Positions 11,001-26,232 are shown, counted from the stretch's first letter. The stretch is DNA of 64,000 nt from Morinoia aosen (GCA_030386875.1 CM059570.1:30805422-30869421); one strand, 5' to 3'. The notes: generated from the sequence alone by a model not told the origin. Numbers and translations are program-made.

Positions 11001-11336
11001 AATATAGGCAGCCGTGCAGACAAATTCAGAGAGCAATGCTGACAAATATAGGCAGCCGTGCAGACAAATTCAGAGAGCAATGCTGACAAATATAGGCAGC
11101 CGTGCAGGCAAATTCATAGAGCAATGCTGACAAATATAGGCAGCCGTGCAGACGAATTCAGAGAGCAATGCTGACAAATATAGGCAGCCGTGCAGACAAA
11201 TTCAGAGAGCAATGCTGACAAATATAGGCAGCCGTGCAGACAAATTCAGAGAGCAATGCTGACAAATATAGGCAGCCGTGCAGACAAATTCAGAGAGCAG
11301 TGCGGACAAATATAGGCAGCCGTACGAACAAATTAA
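8049..11336. repeat. 22-bp minisatellite evolved into a 44-bp dimeric array, about 3 kb
   Basis: The mature unit is 44 bp and is made of two related 22-bp halves, one beginning CAAATATAGGCAGCCGTGCA and the other CAAATTCAGAGAGCAATGCT (15 of 22 positions identical). The left part (about 8287-8420) has irregular single 22-bp monomers and diverged spacers, while 8900-11330 is a regular dimer ladder. Variants GCCGTGC, GCAGTGC and GTGCGGAC recur in blocks. A monomer at 8049-8077 lies left of the foldback element at 8096-8277, so that element sits inside the array edge. Confidence 0.95.
8096..8277. mobile_element. 182-bp foldback element in the array edge
   Basis: The left arm starts CAGTATGTCCCATAAAACCC and the right arm is its complement with a few differences; pairing extends through the GAGTATTTAT and GTAATACTATCATAAGA segments. 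There is no ORF of its own. Array monomers flank both sides. No target duplication identified. Confidence 0.8.
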
Positions 11337-13321
11337 CGGCCGAGCGAGGAGGTGGTAAGCCGTGGTAACCCTGCGGTCAGAAATGACAGTAGAGTAATTT
11401 TCCTCAAAACACGTCATTCTTTTACTCCTCATAAATAAATAGAAGAGAAGAATTTGACATCGCTTATGCAAGTGCACCCATGCACGGTTACAAGAGCGTT
11501 TGATCGTAGGTTTGAGATACGCGCTTAATTTTACGACGTTTTCATAGCGGGATGCCTGATCGAGTCACAGCAATTGATATTAGCCATTAAAATAATATTG
11601 ACCGTCGTATATTCATAACTCATTTTTGCTCATTAGCATCCGAGCTTTTTGACGTGTGTCGCGTGAAGTACTTTTTGAGCGTATCTGTGATACTGGTTAC
11701 AGAACTTCAGGGTTTTGGCACAACATACGAGGTGAAAGTTGATGAACTATTATGATAACTAGCGTACACAGCCCATCAAAAATGACGGGGTAAGGTATTT
11801 TCCATTCACGAATCTTTCTTACATATGTCGATAACAAACTAATTTATCCCTCCTGATTGCACTCCTGACTAAAATATTTTGTTCTTGCTCACTTGTGAAA
11901 CTCGTATCACAGATACGGTCTTTAAGCATCCTTGAAATCAAATCAAAGAAGCTGTTTCTTAATTAAGAAGCGTACACCGAACAAATATAGAAATTTAGAG
12001 AAAAAGAAACACACTAATGGTATTATTAGGTTAGATGTTATTGAATAACGATAGAAGTTAGCGTAATTGGTCAAAGAGACGACGTTCAGGTTCCTTTGTT
12101 ACAGATTTTCGATCTTCAAGAGACCATCATTTTTTAAGCCAAGCTTTCCATTATCCAAACGAAAATCCTTTTCAGGGTGCAAGGTAGGAGTTTTTGAGGG
12201 CCTCAGAAGGAATTTCACGTATTCTGGATACAAGAGAGGGAAATTTTACAAGTATTCAGCTAGAAAAAGCAGGATATCAATGAAATAGAGAGTCTACAAT
12301 GGTCTGATATTGCAGTATTGCATAACGGTTGTAGTGAATCGAATCTCAAATTTACATTTTATGAGAAAAATATTCATTGTTTAATCATGAGCAGATAACT
12401 TTATGCTCTTAAGCATGAATGAATCTACAAATTTCTACATCCAGATATGAAAAACAAAAAAATTAGTTTACCCAAAATTACACGCACTACATAGAAAAAA
12501 TTAAATATTCATCGAATACAGAAAAAATAGTGAAAAGCAAAAAACAACATCGAAGAAACATATACAAATAGCCATAAAAAATGAACCTATCGAATAAACA
12601 GATAGGAGGTGGGTGATAATAGCTCGATATAAAACACTGGAGAAGCTCGGTCTGGTTGGCGAGATGCTATCGAACTGATCGCAGGAGGCAGGCACTTAGC
12701 ATGTCGTTGAGATCAGGTTTGAGTTGCGGCAAGACAAAAGAACCCAATTTTCGAAGCTCATCGAAAGAGATGGTGGAGCCCCGACCGGAAAAATCGAAAT
12801 AGTTAATTGTGACATGGCTCTAAATATAAATAACCTAAGAAAATAGGCGTTGTGAAACTTCAGCGTCGGGTATCCGCACAATTTAGGTCGTCCTGGCAGC
12901 CCAACTTTATGTACATGGACCACCGTAATTTTTCACGGACATTGAGAATAATTGGCACCAGTATTCAACTTCTTGCATTGCGTTGAAAATGTCGCTTCTT
13001 ATTGCGCATCATAAGTTATACTTACGCAATATCACCGTAACATTTATTTCACGCAAATATAACTTGGTCCAAACGTGATTTAATTCAATGAGAAGAATTA
13101 ACGTTGCCCGCTGTGGAGTTACGATCATGTAAATTCTTTGCAAAGTCAGGTCCGTAGAAAATATATTATGGACCTCCACATTGCGCTTGTTCGGCTTTCT
13201 TGCGTTAAAGATAAACTCCCTGTTCCCAACAGATGTTTGATCACGGATATATTTCCGTAACGCGCTTCTGGCGAAGAATACAAAGACAAAGGAAACGATA
13301 TTCAATCACAGTAAACCATGT
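11337..13321. other. mostly unassigned sequence
   Basis: Apart from the interspersed repeat at 11670-11935, no feature is supported. Short ORFs occur on both strands (for example minus 12696-12923) but show no recognisable domain or repeat structure. Confidence 0.4.
11670..11935 (-). repeat. interspersed repeat with GTATCTGTGATAC motif
   Basis: In reverse orientation this contains GACCGTATCTGTGATACGAG and, downstream, TTTTTGATGGGCTGTGTACG. Related forward copies are at 27000-27190 and 27585-27770, with a shortened one at 46455-46620. The short palindrome GTATC-TGT-GATAC is conserved, and a second one sits at 11679-11692. Confidence 0.65.
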
Positions 13322-13402
13322 TTCAGATTAGATTAGATTCGTTAGATTATATTAGATTAGATTAGAATAGATTATATGTTAGTTTAAGCCTCCCTAACAA
13401 CA
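13322..13402 (-). repeat. (GATTA)n tail joined to a shared 3' motif
   Basis: A GATTAGATTAGATT-type tract followed by AGTTTAAGCCTCCCTAAC. The same junction recurs at 36535-36578. Read on the minus strand it looks like the 3' end and simple-repeat tail of a non-LTR element or SINE. Confidence 0.5.
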
Positions 13403-13875
13403 ACGAAGGTGCTGCTAACAGAAGAATATGGACAATGTCATTTAGTTCGAAATTATGTGCACGAGAAATCTATGCGCAGATGTCTCCACTCACTCTGTGC
13501 ATAGAAACATAAAAATTAAAAATAGTTCGTGAAACAATATAAAAATGAAGTGACAAAGTAACAAGTGCTAAAAAAAGACAGCAGTGAATCTAAAAACAAT
13601 AGTCCGTTGTGAAACAAAAGCCTATTCTTTTGCACTAAAAGGAGGGTATACACAACCTTCCGCTCAGTCATGTTTTCTTTCTTCCAGTATCCGACTGGAA
13701 TAGAAAAGGACTTCAACAATTTTAACAGAAGATGGCGAGCATGACAAACGATGCTTCAAAAACGGGCGGATGAGAACATGGACCCTTTTGTCTCTTTCGT
13801 TCCGGCGAGAGCTGACGAATAAATACAGGGTTTCCTTAACAATTGTATCCACTAACTGATGTAGGTATACATGAT

Positions 13876-14372
13876 ACCGGAACCACATAGCAGTTTCGTT
13901 ATAAGGAACCATATAACAGTTTCATTATATAGAACCATATAACAGTTCGGTTATAAGGAACCATATATAGAGCAGTTTCAATTAAAGGAATCACATGCAG
14001 TTTCGTTTTATGGAACCACATAGCAGTTTTGTTATATTGAACCACATAACAGTTTCGTTGTATGGAACCACATAGCAGTTTTGTTATATGGAACCACATA
14101 ACAGTTTCGTTAAATGGAACCACATAGCAGTTTTGTTATATGGCACCACATAACAGTTTCGTTAAATGGAACCATATAGCAGTTTCGTTAAATGAAACCA
14201 TATAGCAGTTTCGTTATATGGAACTATATAGCAGTTTCGTTACATGGAACCATATAACAGTTTCGTTGTATGGAACCATGTAGCAGTTTCGATATATGGA
14301 ACTATATAGTAGTTTCGTTACATGGAACCAAATAGCAGTTTCGTTAAATGAAACCATGTAACAGTTCTGCTG
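13876..14372. repeat. 26-bp minisatellite, about 19 copies
   Basis: Monomer AGCAGTTTCGTTAAATGGAA plus CCATAT, period about 26, with alternating CATAGCAG and CATAACAG variants. The first copies are irregular. Confidence 0.92.
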
Positions 14373-15119
14373 TCAAATATACATTTATCGGTTAGTGGAT
14401 ACATTTTTGTGGACACCTGCATAAGACTGGGGCACATTTGATTGATGGTCCGCTACACGTACAGTACTGGACGTCATAATTACCGTTGAAAGTTTATACG
14501 TGTGAAAAATTCTCCTACAAGGGCAATTACGATCCGTACTCTGCATTCGGGTTCTGAACGAAATATTGAGCGTTAATGAAGTATGATCTGCTCCAACTTG
14601 TGAAATTCACTCCATTTTTTACCTTATGGCTCTCGACGTCTCTTTTCTGTATTAGACATCACTTCCGCATGTTTCTCGCCGAAATACAAGTGTTAACTAT
14701 ACTTCTTTCCAGCGTTTCTGAAATTTATTGGCCTGAAATGCATGTAGTTTTAGAAATGCATGTAGTTTTAGGAACATTTTTTGAGAGGATGTGTCTGCTT
14801 CACATCGACACAGTAATTACCTATACTATAAAAATGTTCATCATACTTCAATTTCAGTCTATTTCATCTTTGATGACTTTACCGACCGTAAGCTAGGACT
14901 TTCTAACATCAAACGTCATGGCTGCCGGCCTCAATTTCCAGTGTCTTAATGAATAAGTTTTATGGCAACACTTAATCAGATTCTGCATCTCGTTAAAAGG
15001 AGAAAACTCACTCGTTTTTCAGCGCGAAAAACTATTTTCGACGACGATGCATTTACTGCTCCCTAAAAATCCCATTCGCTGCACCAACGACGAAGCATTA
15101 GAACTATTCACTCGGGCGC
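14373..15119. other. unassigned sequence
   Basis: No supported gene. A 106-codon open frame at 14576-14896 lacks recognisable motifs and contains a small direct repeat (GAAATGCATGTAGTTTTA twice). Confidence 0.35.
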
Positions 15120-15325
15120 CAACAAGGAATTAAAGAGACAAAAGGGCAAAAAGTGCGAATCACGTTTCATTAAAAGTGTTATTATCATTCTTAAGGATGG
15201 AAAACAACTCCTTGTCAGAACCTCGTGAATTAATCAGACATAAGGACAAAAAAAAATGAGAATTACGTTTCATTGAAAGCGTCATTATCATTTTCGAGGA
15301 GGGAAAACAACTCCCTGTCGTCAGA
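15120..15325. repeat. 103-bp tandem duplication, 2 copies
   Basis: ACGTTTCATT followed by GTTATTATCATT and GGAAAACAACTCC recurs at an offset of 103 bp; the copies are moderately diverged. Confidence 0.75.
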
Positions 15326-15714
15326 TGTTGTTTTCCATGCCCGAAGATGGCGCTTCTTGTTCTCTACCACTCCATTTGGATAGCTGGAAACTCGAGTGCG
15401 TCGGCCCAAACACTTCCTCTCTCATGACTCTGAGATGTTATCGCAGTCGGCGCAGACCGTAATTTGATGTCCATTTCGAAACACTCATCTCCGTAAGACC
15501 AGGAGATCATGTTTTGTTGAGCAGTTCCGGCGGTGTTGGCTCTTTTTCAGAAAGTTAGGCGCCTTGCAATAACATTAATGGACACCGTCGCAAAAAGAGC
15601 AATCGTCCAGTAGTTTGCATCGCATTACCCTGAGTGTCCGATGCCCTCCTCCTCCGACCACCGCAAGGCACGCCACAGAACCGACAAGGGAAAAGGAACT
15701 TTTCCCTGGGTGCA
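15326..15714. other. unassigned, slightly GC-richer sequence
   Basis: No domain, splice pair or repeat that I can support. Confidence 0.35.
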
Positions 15715-15985
15715 AAAGCAATTCACTTCAGGTATTGGATTTTTAGGAAATTCAAAACACAATCCATTTTAGGTACTAGATTTTTAGGTAATTCTAAACA
15801 TAATCCACTTAAGGTACTAGATTTTTAGGTAATTCAATACATAATCCACTTCAGGTACGAGATTTTTAGGTAATTCAATACATAACCCACTTAAGGTAAT
15901 AGATTTTTAGGTAATTCAAAATACAATCCTCTTCAGATACTAGATTTTTAGGTAATTGAAAACACAAGCCACTTCAGGAATTAAC
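15715..15985. repeat. 41-bp minisatellite, about 6.5 copies
   Basis: Monomer contains TACTAGATTTTTAGGTAATT, CAATACATAATCCACTTC and AGG; period 41. Confidence 0.9.
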
Positions 15986-17109
15986 TTCTTAAGTAATTTA
16001 CTTGTCGTAGTGGTGCAACAAGAACCGTAAGTTCTTTTAAGTTTAGGCAACGTGCAATTTGCCATGTTTCATGTGACATTTCGATTTACAACAGTAGAGG
16101 TCTTGAAGAATTCTGGTTATCTCGTTGCATTTGGGAAAGACAAATTTGAAGTAGAGTAGCTGATGTGGGTTGTGCGTGGGTGTGTGTAGGTGAGCCAATG
16201 AGAGTATGTGAGTTCTACTGCTTTTAAATGAGGATAGGAATCTAAGTTTTTATAGATGTTTGTTTACTTACTTTATTGACTTTTTCTGTATTTTCTAAGT
16301 TTGGCCTTTTTATGTTCCGTCACTGAAGATGGAATTATAATATTTCCAAACGTTTTGCATGCAAAATAAGATAAATATTCGTTTCACATTGGTTCTCCTT
16401 TTTACCTTGCCCGTGAGATTCCCTAAGAATTGACCAATCGGAATTAGAGTAGCTGATACGCCAAAAAAAATCATTAGACCAGCTGCTCAGCTTCGACAAC
16501 GTAACTTCTGAAAATTCTGCTGAAGTTGACTTGCGCATAGTTTCATTTAAACTAAACTCATTTAGTCTTTAGTACGAGTCATGATGTAAAGCTTCTCGGG
16601 CGCCTACTATTTGTTTGTTATGAATTAATTTAGATTTCTGTTAATTCAAATACATTGTTTACAAAATTTATTGTTCTGTAAACAGCAGTTAATGAAAATA
16701 ACAACTTTAATGGCATTGAAGTTAGGCTAAACAAGGCTGCAACAGCGGCTTTCGAGTCAAAAATAGCCCGTAATTAATCAGAAATTTCATTACAAGAAAT
16801 TTGTCGAATTCCCTTCGACGTTGTTGCGTATTTGTGCGAACAGGCAAAGCAAATGAAAGGAAAATAGAATTAATAATTCAAAACATGAACAAATAAGTAT
16901 TTTTACACCGAAATATTCGTTCGGATCCAAGGTGTTAACAATACGTGTTGGACTGTGAAATATTAAAGCTGAATCCCGATTTTAAATTTTGTGGGGAATA
17001 ATGAATGGAATTCCCGTTAAGTTAACGGAAAGAGCAAACGATCATTTTAATTTGAAGAGATGGAAATGGAATTTGAGAAATAGTTTTTGTGTTTAATCTA
17101 TTTCTTCCC
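15986..17109. other. unassigned AT-rich sequence
   Basis: No gene or repeat supported. A short GT-rich patch lies near 16165-16200. Confidence 0.4.
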
Positions 17110-17180
17110 CCAGAACCACTTGCCTCCCCAGCACCACCTGCCTCTCCAGCACCACCTGCCTCCCCAGCACCACCTGCCTC
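17110..17180. repeat. 18-bp minisatellite, left fragment (4 copies)
   Basis: Monomer CCAGCACCACCTGCCTCC, identical in sequence to the main array at 18772-20108. It ends exactly at CCTC, the 4-bp duplication that flanks the insertion at 17181-18771. Confidence 0.92.
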
Positions 17181-21124
<3,944 letters not shown>

Positions 21125-21590
21125 CAACAATTTAGGAAGGGAGAGGAACAAAAAGACAAAAATGAGACAGCGAAGATAACGTGAAGACTAAGAAAAAAAC
21201 AAAAAAGCACGAAAAAGAGAAGTCTCGAAGGTCTCTTTATAGCTAAGGTAATAAAGGGAGTTCTTTAAATTCGGTACCCGAAAAAATCTTTGAGAACTTT
21301 TGATACAATGAACGGAGTTTTGAAAACAAAACGGCAGTATAATCCTGAGATTTATATCTTTTATTTGGTACCTACCTATACATGATTCTTATTTTGAGTG
21401 TTTTATCATGAATACGTAGGTACCAAATAAAAGATATAAATCTCAGGATTCTACCTCGTTTTTTATTATAAAATCCGTTAATTGTGTCAAAAGTTAATAA
21501 AAAAAATTTTAGGGTCCCATATTTGAAAATTCCCTACATTACAGTCTCTCCCCTGGGACGCTAGTCCCCGTAGCATGGGCCAATATTCAG
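21125..21590 (+). repeat. interspersed repeat split by a foldback element
   Basis: Left part (AGCACGAAAAAGAGAAGTCT, CGAAGGTCTCT) and right part (ACAGTCTCTCCCCTGGGACG) match 43665-43790 and 43950-43995 respectively in the same order. The intervening sequence differs, because this copy holds the foldback element at 21248-21543. Confidence 0.55.
21248..21543. mobile_element. 296-bp foldback element with a perfect 35-bp core stem
   Basis: 21341-21375 (AATCCTGAGATTTATATCTT...) is perfectly complementary to 21416-21450. Imperfect pairing extends outward over about 90 bp on each side: AACTTTTGATACAATGAACG pairs with the complement of GTTAATTGTGTCAAAAGTT, and GGTACCC with GGGTCCC. No ORF; no target duplication certain. 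Confidence 0.85.
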
Positions 21591-22157
21591 GGTGTTGATA
21601 AGTCTCTTTACCCTTTTATAAATTAATAAAAAATGCAGTTGATAAGATAATTTTATTCGGATTTGTTCTACTGTACCTAGTGTTTATTAGTTTTTAATCA
21701 CATTTTGCATTTGTGTGTTTAAGGGATCCTGTTTGGGAAAGAGGTGCTGTTGAATGAACCCCTGAAAAATGGCTACCTCGCAAGAGACGGCGCGACGTGT
21801 CTCAATATTTATTGAAACAAAATTGGCCTGGCAGACTCAGCGAATCTACATAACTAAGCATGGAAAAGATCCACCATCACGTCCGTCAATTCTTGCATGG
21901 CACAAAAAATTCATGGAGACAGGGACAGTGTTAGCCATTGCCACAATTGATGAGGCTGTGCTACAGCGAATGTGGCAAGATATCGAGTACCGTCTTGATG
22001 TGCTTCGTGCGACTAATGGTACCCGTGTAGAAATCTATTAATTGAGGTAATGATCTCAAAAAACGCTTTATAAAATAGATCAAATGGGAATAAAATATCT
22101 CATCAATTGCACCTGTAACAAATTTCCGAATGGTATAGAGATTTTATGGACAACCTA
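21588..22157 (+). mobile_element. internally deleted mariner-type element with DUF4817-like ORF
   Basis: The left end reads CAGGGTGTTGATAAGTCTCT and the right end, on the minus strand, reads TAGGTTGTCCATAAAATCTC; both continue into TNTACC, so the terminal repeats are about 25 bp and diverged. They enclose a 90-codon ORF that joins the first and last parts of a transposase. At 570 bp the element lacks the catalytic core and must be non-autonomous. TA dinucleotides lie next to both ends, compatible with TA targeting. Confidence 0.75.
21769..22041 (+). pseudogene. transposase remnant: DUF4817-like N-terminus fused to C-terminus
   Basis: The 90-residue product starts MATSQETARRVSIFIETKL. Residues 1 to about 55 resemble the helix-turn-helix DUF4817-type domain found at the start of many insect mariner/IS630-like transposases (ETK..QTQR...GK.PPSRPSI..WHKKFMETG). 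Residues 60-90 (LQRMWQDIEYRLDVLRATNG) resemble the C-terminal tail of the same proteins. The DDD catalytic domain that would separate them, normally 200 or more residues, is missing without loss of frame. The product could in principle still bind DNA. It is probably not functional, but the frame is intact. Family assignment is from memory of the motif. Confidence 0.75.
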
Positions 22158-23512
22158 TATCACTAAAGGTCACTACTTTTCACTTTAGGTCAATCTATAA
22201 CTAAAGGTAACCTAAGAGTATAGGTTTATCTGTAACTAAAGGTAACCAAAGAGTATAGACCTATTCATAACTAAGGAAATCTGAGAGTATAGCGTTTGCG
22301 TACGTGTGTGTGAGTGTGTGTGTGAGTGTGTGTGTTTGTGTGTGTGTGTGGGGGGGGGGGGGTGTTCGGAGGAGTTTTCTCTTAAGAAATCGGCTCAAAA
22401 CAATCTCATTTTGAGAGAAAATATAATTGAAGAAAATTTTAGAGCATATGGGTATCTATATCTAAAGGTAACTCAAGAGCATGTGCCTTCCTATAACTGA
22501 AGGAAATCTAAGAGTACAGGCCTATCTATTACTAAAGGTTACCTAAGAATATATACTCAGAGTACAGGCCTATCTATTACTAAAGGTTACCTAAGAATAT
22601 ATACTCAGAGTACAGGCCTATCTATTACTAAAGGTTACCTTAGAATATATACTCAGAGTACAGGCCTATCTATTACTAAAGGTTACCTAAGAATATATAC
22701 TCAGAGTACAGGCCTATCTATTCCTAAAGGATACCTAAGAATATATACTCAGACTACAGGCCTATCTATTACTAAAGGTTACCTTAGAATATATACTCAG
22801 ACTACAGGCCTATCTATTACTAAAGGTTACCTTAGAATATATACTCAGACTACAGGCCTTTCTATTACTAAAGGTTACCTTAGAATATATACTCAGACTA
22901 CAGGCCTATCTATTACTAAAGGTTACCTTAGAATATATACTCAGACTACAGGCCTATCTATTACTAAAGGTTACCTAAGAATATATACTCAAAGTACAGG
23001 CCTATCTATTACTAAAGGTTACCTAAGAATATATACTCAGAGTACAGGCCTATCCATTACTAAAGGTTACCTAAGAATATATACTCAGACTACAGGCCTA
23101 TCTATTACTAAAGGTTACCTTAGAATATATACTCAGACTACAGGCCTATCTATAGCTAAAGGTTACCTAAGAATATATACTCAGACTACAGGCCTATCTA
23201 TTACTAAAGGTTACCTAAGAATAAATACTCAGACTACAGGCCTATCTATAGCTAAAGGTTACCTAAGAATATATACTCAGACTACAGGCCTATCTATTAC
23301 TAAAGGTTACCTAAGAATATATACTCAGACTACAGGCCTATCTATAGCTAAAGGTTACCTTAGAATATATACTCAGACTACAGGCCTATTCATAACTAAA
23401 GGTTACCTAAGAATATATACTCAGAGTACAGGCCTATCTATAACTAAAGGTTACCTAAGAATATATACTCAGAGTACAGGCCTATCTATAACTAAAAGTA
23501 ATCTGTCACATC
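22158..23512. repeat. 48-bp minisatellite, about 21 regular copies plus diverged leaders
   Basis: The regular unit from about 22510 contains CTCAGAGTACAGGCCTATCT, ATTACTAAAGGTTACCTAAG and AATATATA; period 48. Variants AGAGTAC/AGACTAC and ATTAC/ATAGC are clustered. The left edge (22158-22300, 22440-22510) holds older units of irregular length and is interrupted by the GT/G microsatellite. Confidence 0.93.
22302..22362. repeat. (GT)n followed by a poly-G run
   Basis: Imperfect GTGTGT tract ending in about 13 consecutive G bases. It lies within the old edge of the 48-bp array. Confidence 0.95.
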
Positions 23513-23875
23513 GGCAACAATCAGATCAGTTTGGCCAGAACAGCTCCTCTGGAACCATCCTCTACCCGATCACGTCTGCGAACCTCGGAGCCGTTGAGAC
23601 GAGTTGGTTCTGTTCTTTACGCTGCGTTGAGCGCGCCGGAGCAGATAAAATCAGTGTATTTTCTGCAGGTCATCCATACGGAGGCGCTTAGCATGCATAT
23701 TCCGGCAGCAACGCTGCTACTGCCGCACTGAAACTCTTCCATTTTACTGCATTGTTCATAAGCTCAGGAGCCTGCGACGCGTGCAACACTGGCAAAGTCT
23801 CAGCGTGCTTGTGACGACGGTATGATGGGAGAAGCTCCAAAATGATTTTTCCCGGACTTCGTTGATTAAGTCGTT
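23513..23875. other. GC-richer island without assigned function
   Basis: The stretch 23515-23725 is clearly GC-richer than its surroundings and open in two plus-strand frames (66 codons from 23531 in one). An acceptor-like TATTTTCTGCAG lies near 23655-23668. No domain is recognised. It could be an exon, a transposon fragment or chance. Confidence 0.25.
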
Positions 23876-24079
23876 ATCAAACAATGCTTGATTTTACCTC
23901 AAAGAAGTTTCAAGGCTTTTAAAAGATGAGAACAAAGAAACAGACGGAGAAAACATTGTTATTATATTCCTGGTGGTAAAACCAGGAATATAATAATTAT
24001 GTTTTTATCCTTTGTTTCTCCGTTCTCCTATTTTAAAATCCATGAAACTTATTTGTGATAATATCAAACATTGTTTGAT
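23876..24079. mobile_element. 204-bp foldback element
   Basis: Outer arms ATCAAACAATGCTTGAT and its complement, continuing through AAGTTTCAAGGCTTTTAAAA, to an inner perfect stem TATTATATTCCTGG / CCAGGAATATAATA around a loop of about 8 bases. The whole element is one long imperfect hairpin. No ORF. Confidence 0.85.
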
Positions 24080-24287
24080 GTTTTAGAATTTTACGTAATA
24101 CTTTTTTCTCGTGTACTTTTCCCTCGTTGCGTGACGTATAATAGGAGGAATCTTTTCAGTTTGGACGGCGTGCAAAATCTGTTGCGAAAGAGCACCTAAA
24201 AGCCCGTTATTTCGAAGTATCGAGCCAGCTTGAAGCAACGTGGCTCATCATTTTCAGACAGCGATAAAATTATTACGATTGCGCATC

Positions 24288-24510
24288 AGAATGATTGCCT
24301 ATAGGGTATTCCGAGTGAAGGTCCCATAAATAATTTTCATAATACCACGATTGTCTATTAAATGTTTCAGAATGATTGCTTAGAGAATCCGAAATCAGGT
24401 CACATAATTCATTTCCTAAAACTGCCACTAATGCTTATTACGTAAATGCAACAGAATGATTGCTTGGGGGATTCAAACTGAGGTCATAAATATAATTTTT
24501 AAATGCATAC
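24288..24510. repeat. degenerate 84-bp tandem repeat, 3 copies
   Basis: CAGAATGATTGCTTAG-like segments recur three times, each followed by a GAGGTCCCATAA-like segment and ATAATTTT. Confidence 0.65.
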
Positions 24511-24689
24511 GATCAGACGGAGTGCAATAACGGCAAGAGATTGAAGCAATTCTCGCTAACTTTGACACGTCACCTCTAATCAAATTCCCGTAAAGTAGCA
24601 TCGTCTCACCGGTTGTATCAAAAACGCGTTAACTTTGAGCGTTTTACATGGAAAGAAACACGACAAAAATACGAGGAAAGTGCGAGTCT

Positions 24690-24957
24690 ACTGATAGAAT
24701 CGTTAGAATCGAGTCTGGTAATAGAATCGTTGGAATCGAGTCTACATACTAATAGAATCTTTGAAATGGAGTCTATTAATAGAATCTTTAGAACCGAGTC
24801 TACTGATAGAATCGTTAGAACCGAGTCTACTAATAGAATCGTTAGAATCGAGTCTGCTAATAGAATCCTCAGAATCGAGTTCACTAATAGATTTGTTAGA
24901 ATTAAGTCTGGTGATAGAATCGTTAAAATTGAGTCTATAGATAGAATCGTCAATAAA
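24690..24957. repeat. 27-bp minisatellite, about 10 copies
   Basis: Monomer TAGAATCGTTAGAATCGAGT plus CTACTAA; period 27, a multiple of 3. It therefore produces a nine-residue repeat (RIVRTESTN) in a 115-codon plus-strand ORF and a matching minus-strand ORF. Judged non-coding. Confidence 0.9.
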
Positions 24958-26035
24958 TAAAATCGTATCTTATGAACACAGTACAAACCTCGCAGTCTTG
25001 GAGCAAGCGAACGCTCTGACAGTCCGCTCACAGCGTGGGTGTGAAGGGTGCAGAGCTCCGTCAGCTATCGATCAAAGGAACACTTGCGCAGTTTGCGTGC
25101 TTCAAGTTTTATGAAGATGTTACGGTTCTGTAGGCTAGTTTTCGAATGGTGAAAGTATGTGTTTGTATGTGTGTGAATGTGCGCATGGTTGGGCGTTCGT
25201 GTGAGTGTGTGTGTTTTGTGTGTGTGTTATCTGTGTGTTTGTGTGAGTGCATGTGGTTTGTTCGTTTGTTGTGTGTGTGCGAGTGTGTAGAGAGGAGTTT
25301 TTTCTATGAAATTGGGGAGTGTATATCGTTTCTTATTCTATGAAGAGTAAATCGTGTCATATGATTTACACTTCGTGCTGATCATATTTGTAAGCCCTCG
25401 AATGAAGATCTTTATTCAAACACAAAAGTTCCATGGCATGTTGTTAAAAAGAGAATATTCAAATAATAGATGCATTACAAATTCACAAGCTTAAAGCAGC
25501 CCCCTATGAAAAAACACAAATGATTTCGCTGCTCTAAAACTAGTCAAGAGAACTGCTGCCTAGAAATTTGAAACATACGCTCGATCGTCCAGTTCGTCTC
25601 TATCTCTGGTGCCACGAACATGTAACCGCTGTGCAATATTAATTAGTCTGATGGCGATCGATATTCATAGAGTATAAAAAATATTGCAATCTAGTCGTCC
25701 TAATACGTGATTTTCTGTATTTTTACTGTCTTATTTTACATGAACAATTGATTTACATTTGTTTCAGACTTATCATAAAAATTTTTACTTTTTTTTCAGC
25801 CTGAACATGATGTTAGTTACAACGATACGTTGTGTTTTACAGATTGACTGAGTTATAGGATTTTAATGATTGACATTGGTTATCTCAGTAGAAATGTTGA
25901 GGAATTTCCTAATTATTTAAACACGCGAAGAATTCGGATGATTTACATTTCTCTGTAGGAGTTTTTTTGTTACTGCAGTAAACGTTAGAAAATATAAGGT
26001 CTAAAACTTTAGGTTAAATTAAAGACTGATATTAA
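24958..26035. other. unassigned; TG-rich imperfect repeat at 25146-25290
   Basis: GTGTGTGTTTTGTGTGTG-like imperfect microsatellite, then AT-rich sequence with no gene signal. Confidence 0.5.
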
Positions 26036-26232
26036 TTAGGTGAATTTAAAGCTGAAATTAAAGCTAAATTTAATGCTTTATATAACGCTGAATTTAATTC
26101 AACGCTGAATTTAAAGCTAAATTTGAGGCTTTATATAACGGCTGAATTTAATTCAACGCTCAATTTAAAGCTAAATTTGAGGCTTTATATAACGGCTGAA
26201 TTTAATTCAACGCTTAATTTAAAGCTGAAAAG
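26036..26232. repeat. 54-bp minisatellite, about 3.5 copies
   Basis: Monomer contains GCTGAATTTAATTCAACGCT, AATTTAAAGCTAAATTTGAG and GCTTTATATAACG; period 54. An internal sub-repeat CTGAATTTAA indicates older growth from a shorter unit. Confidence 0.85.

Noticed and set aside
12696-12923. Minus-strand ORF as a gene
   Set aside because: 75 codons, no domain, no signal and ordinary for AT-rich non-coding DNA.
23531-23731. 66-codon ORF near an acceptor-like site
   Set aside because: Two frames are open and neither resembles a known domain; reported only as a GC-richer island.
24613-24960. 115-codon ORF with RIVRTESTN repeats
   Set aside because: Explained by the 27-bp array; the minus strand is open as well.
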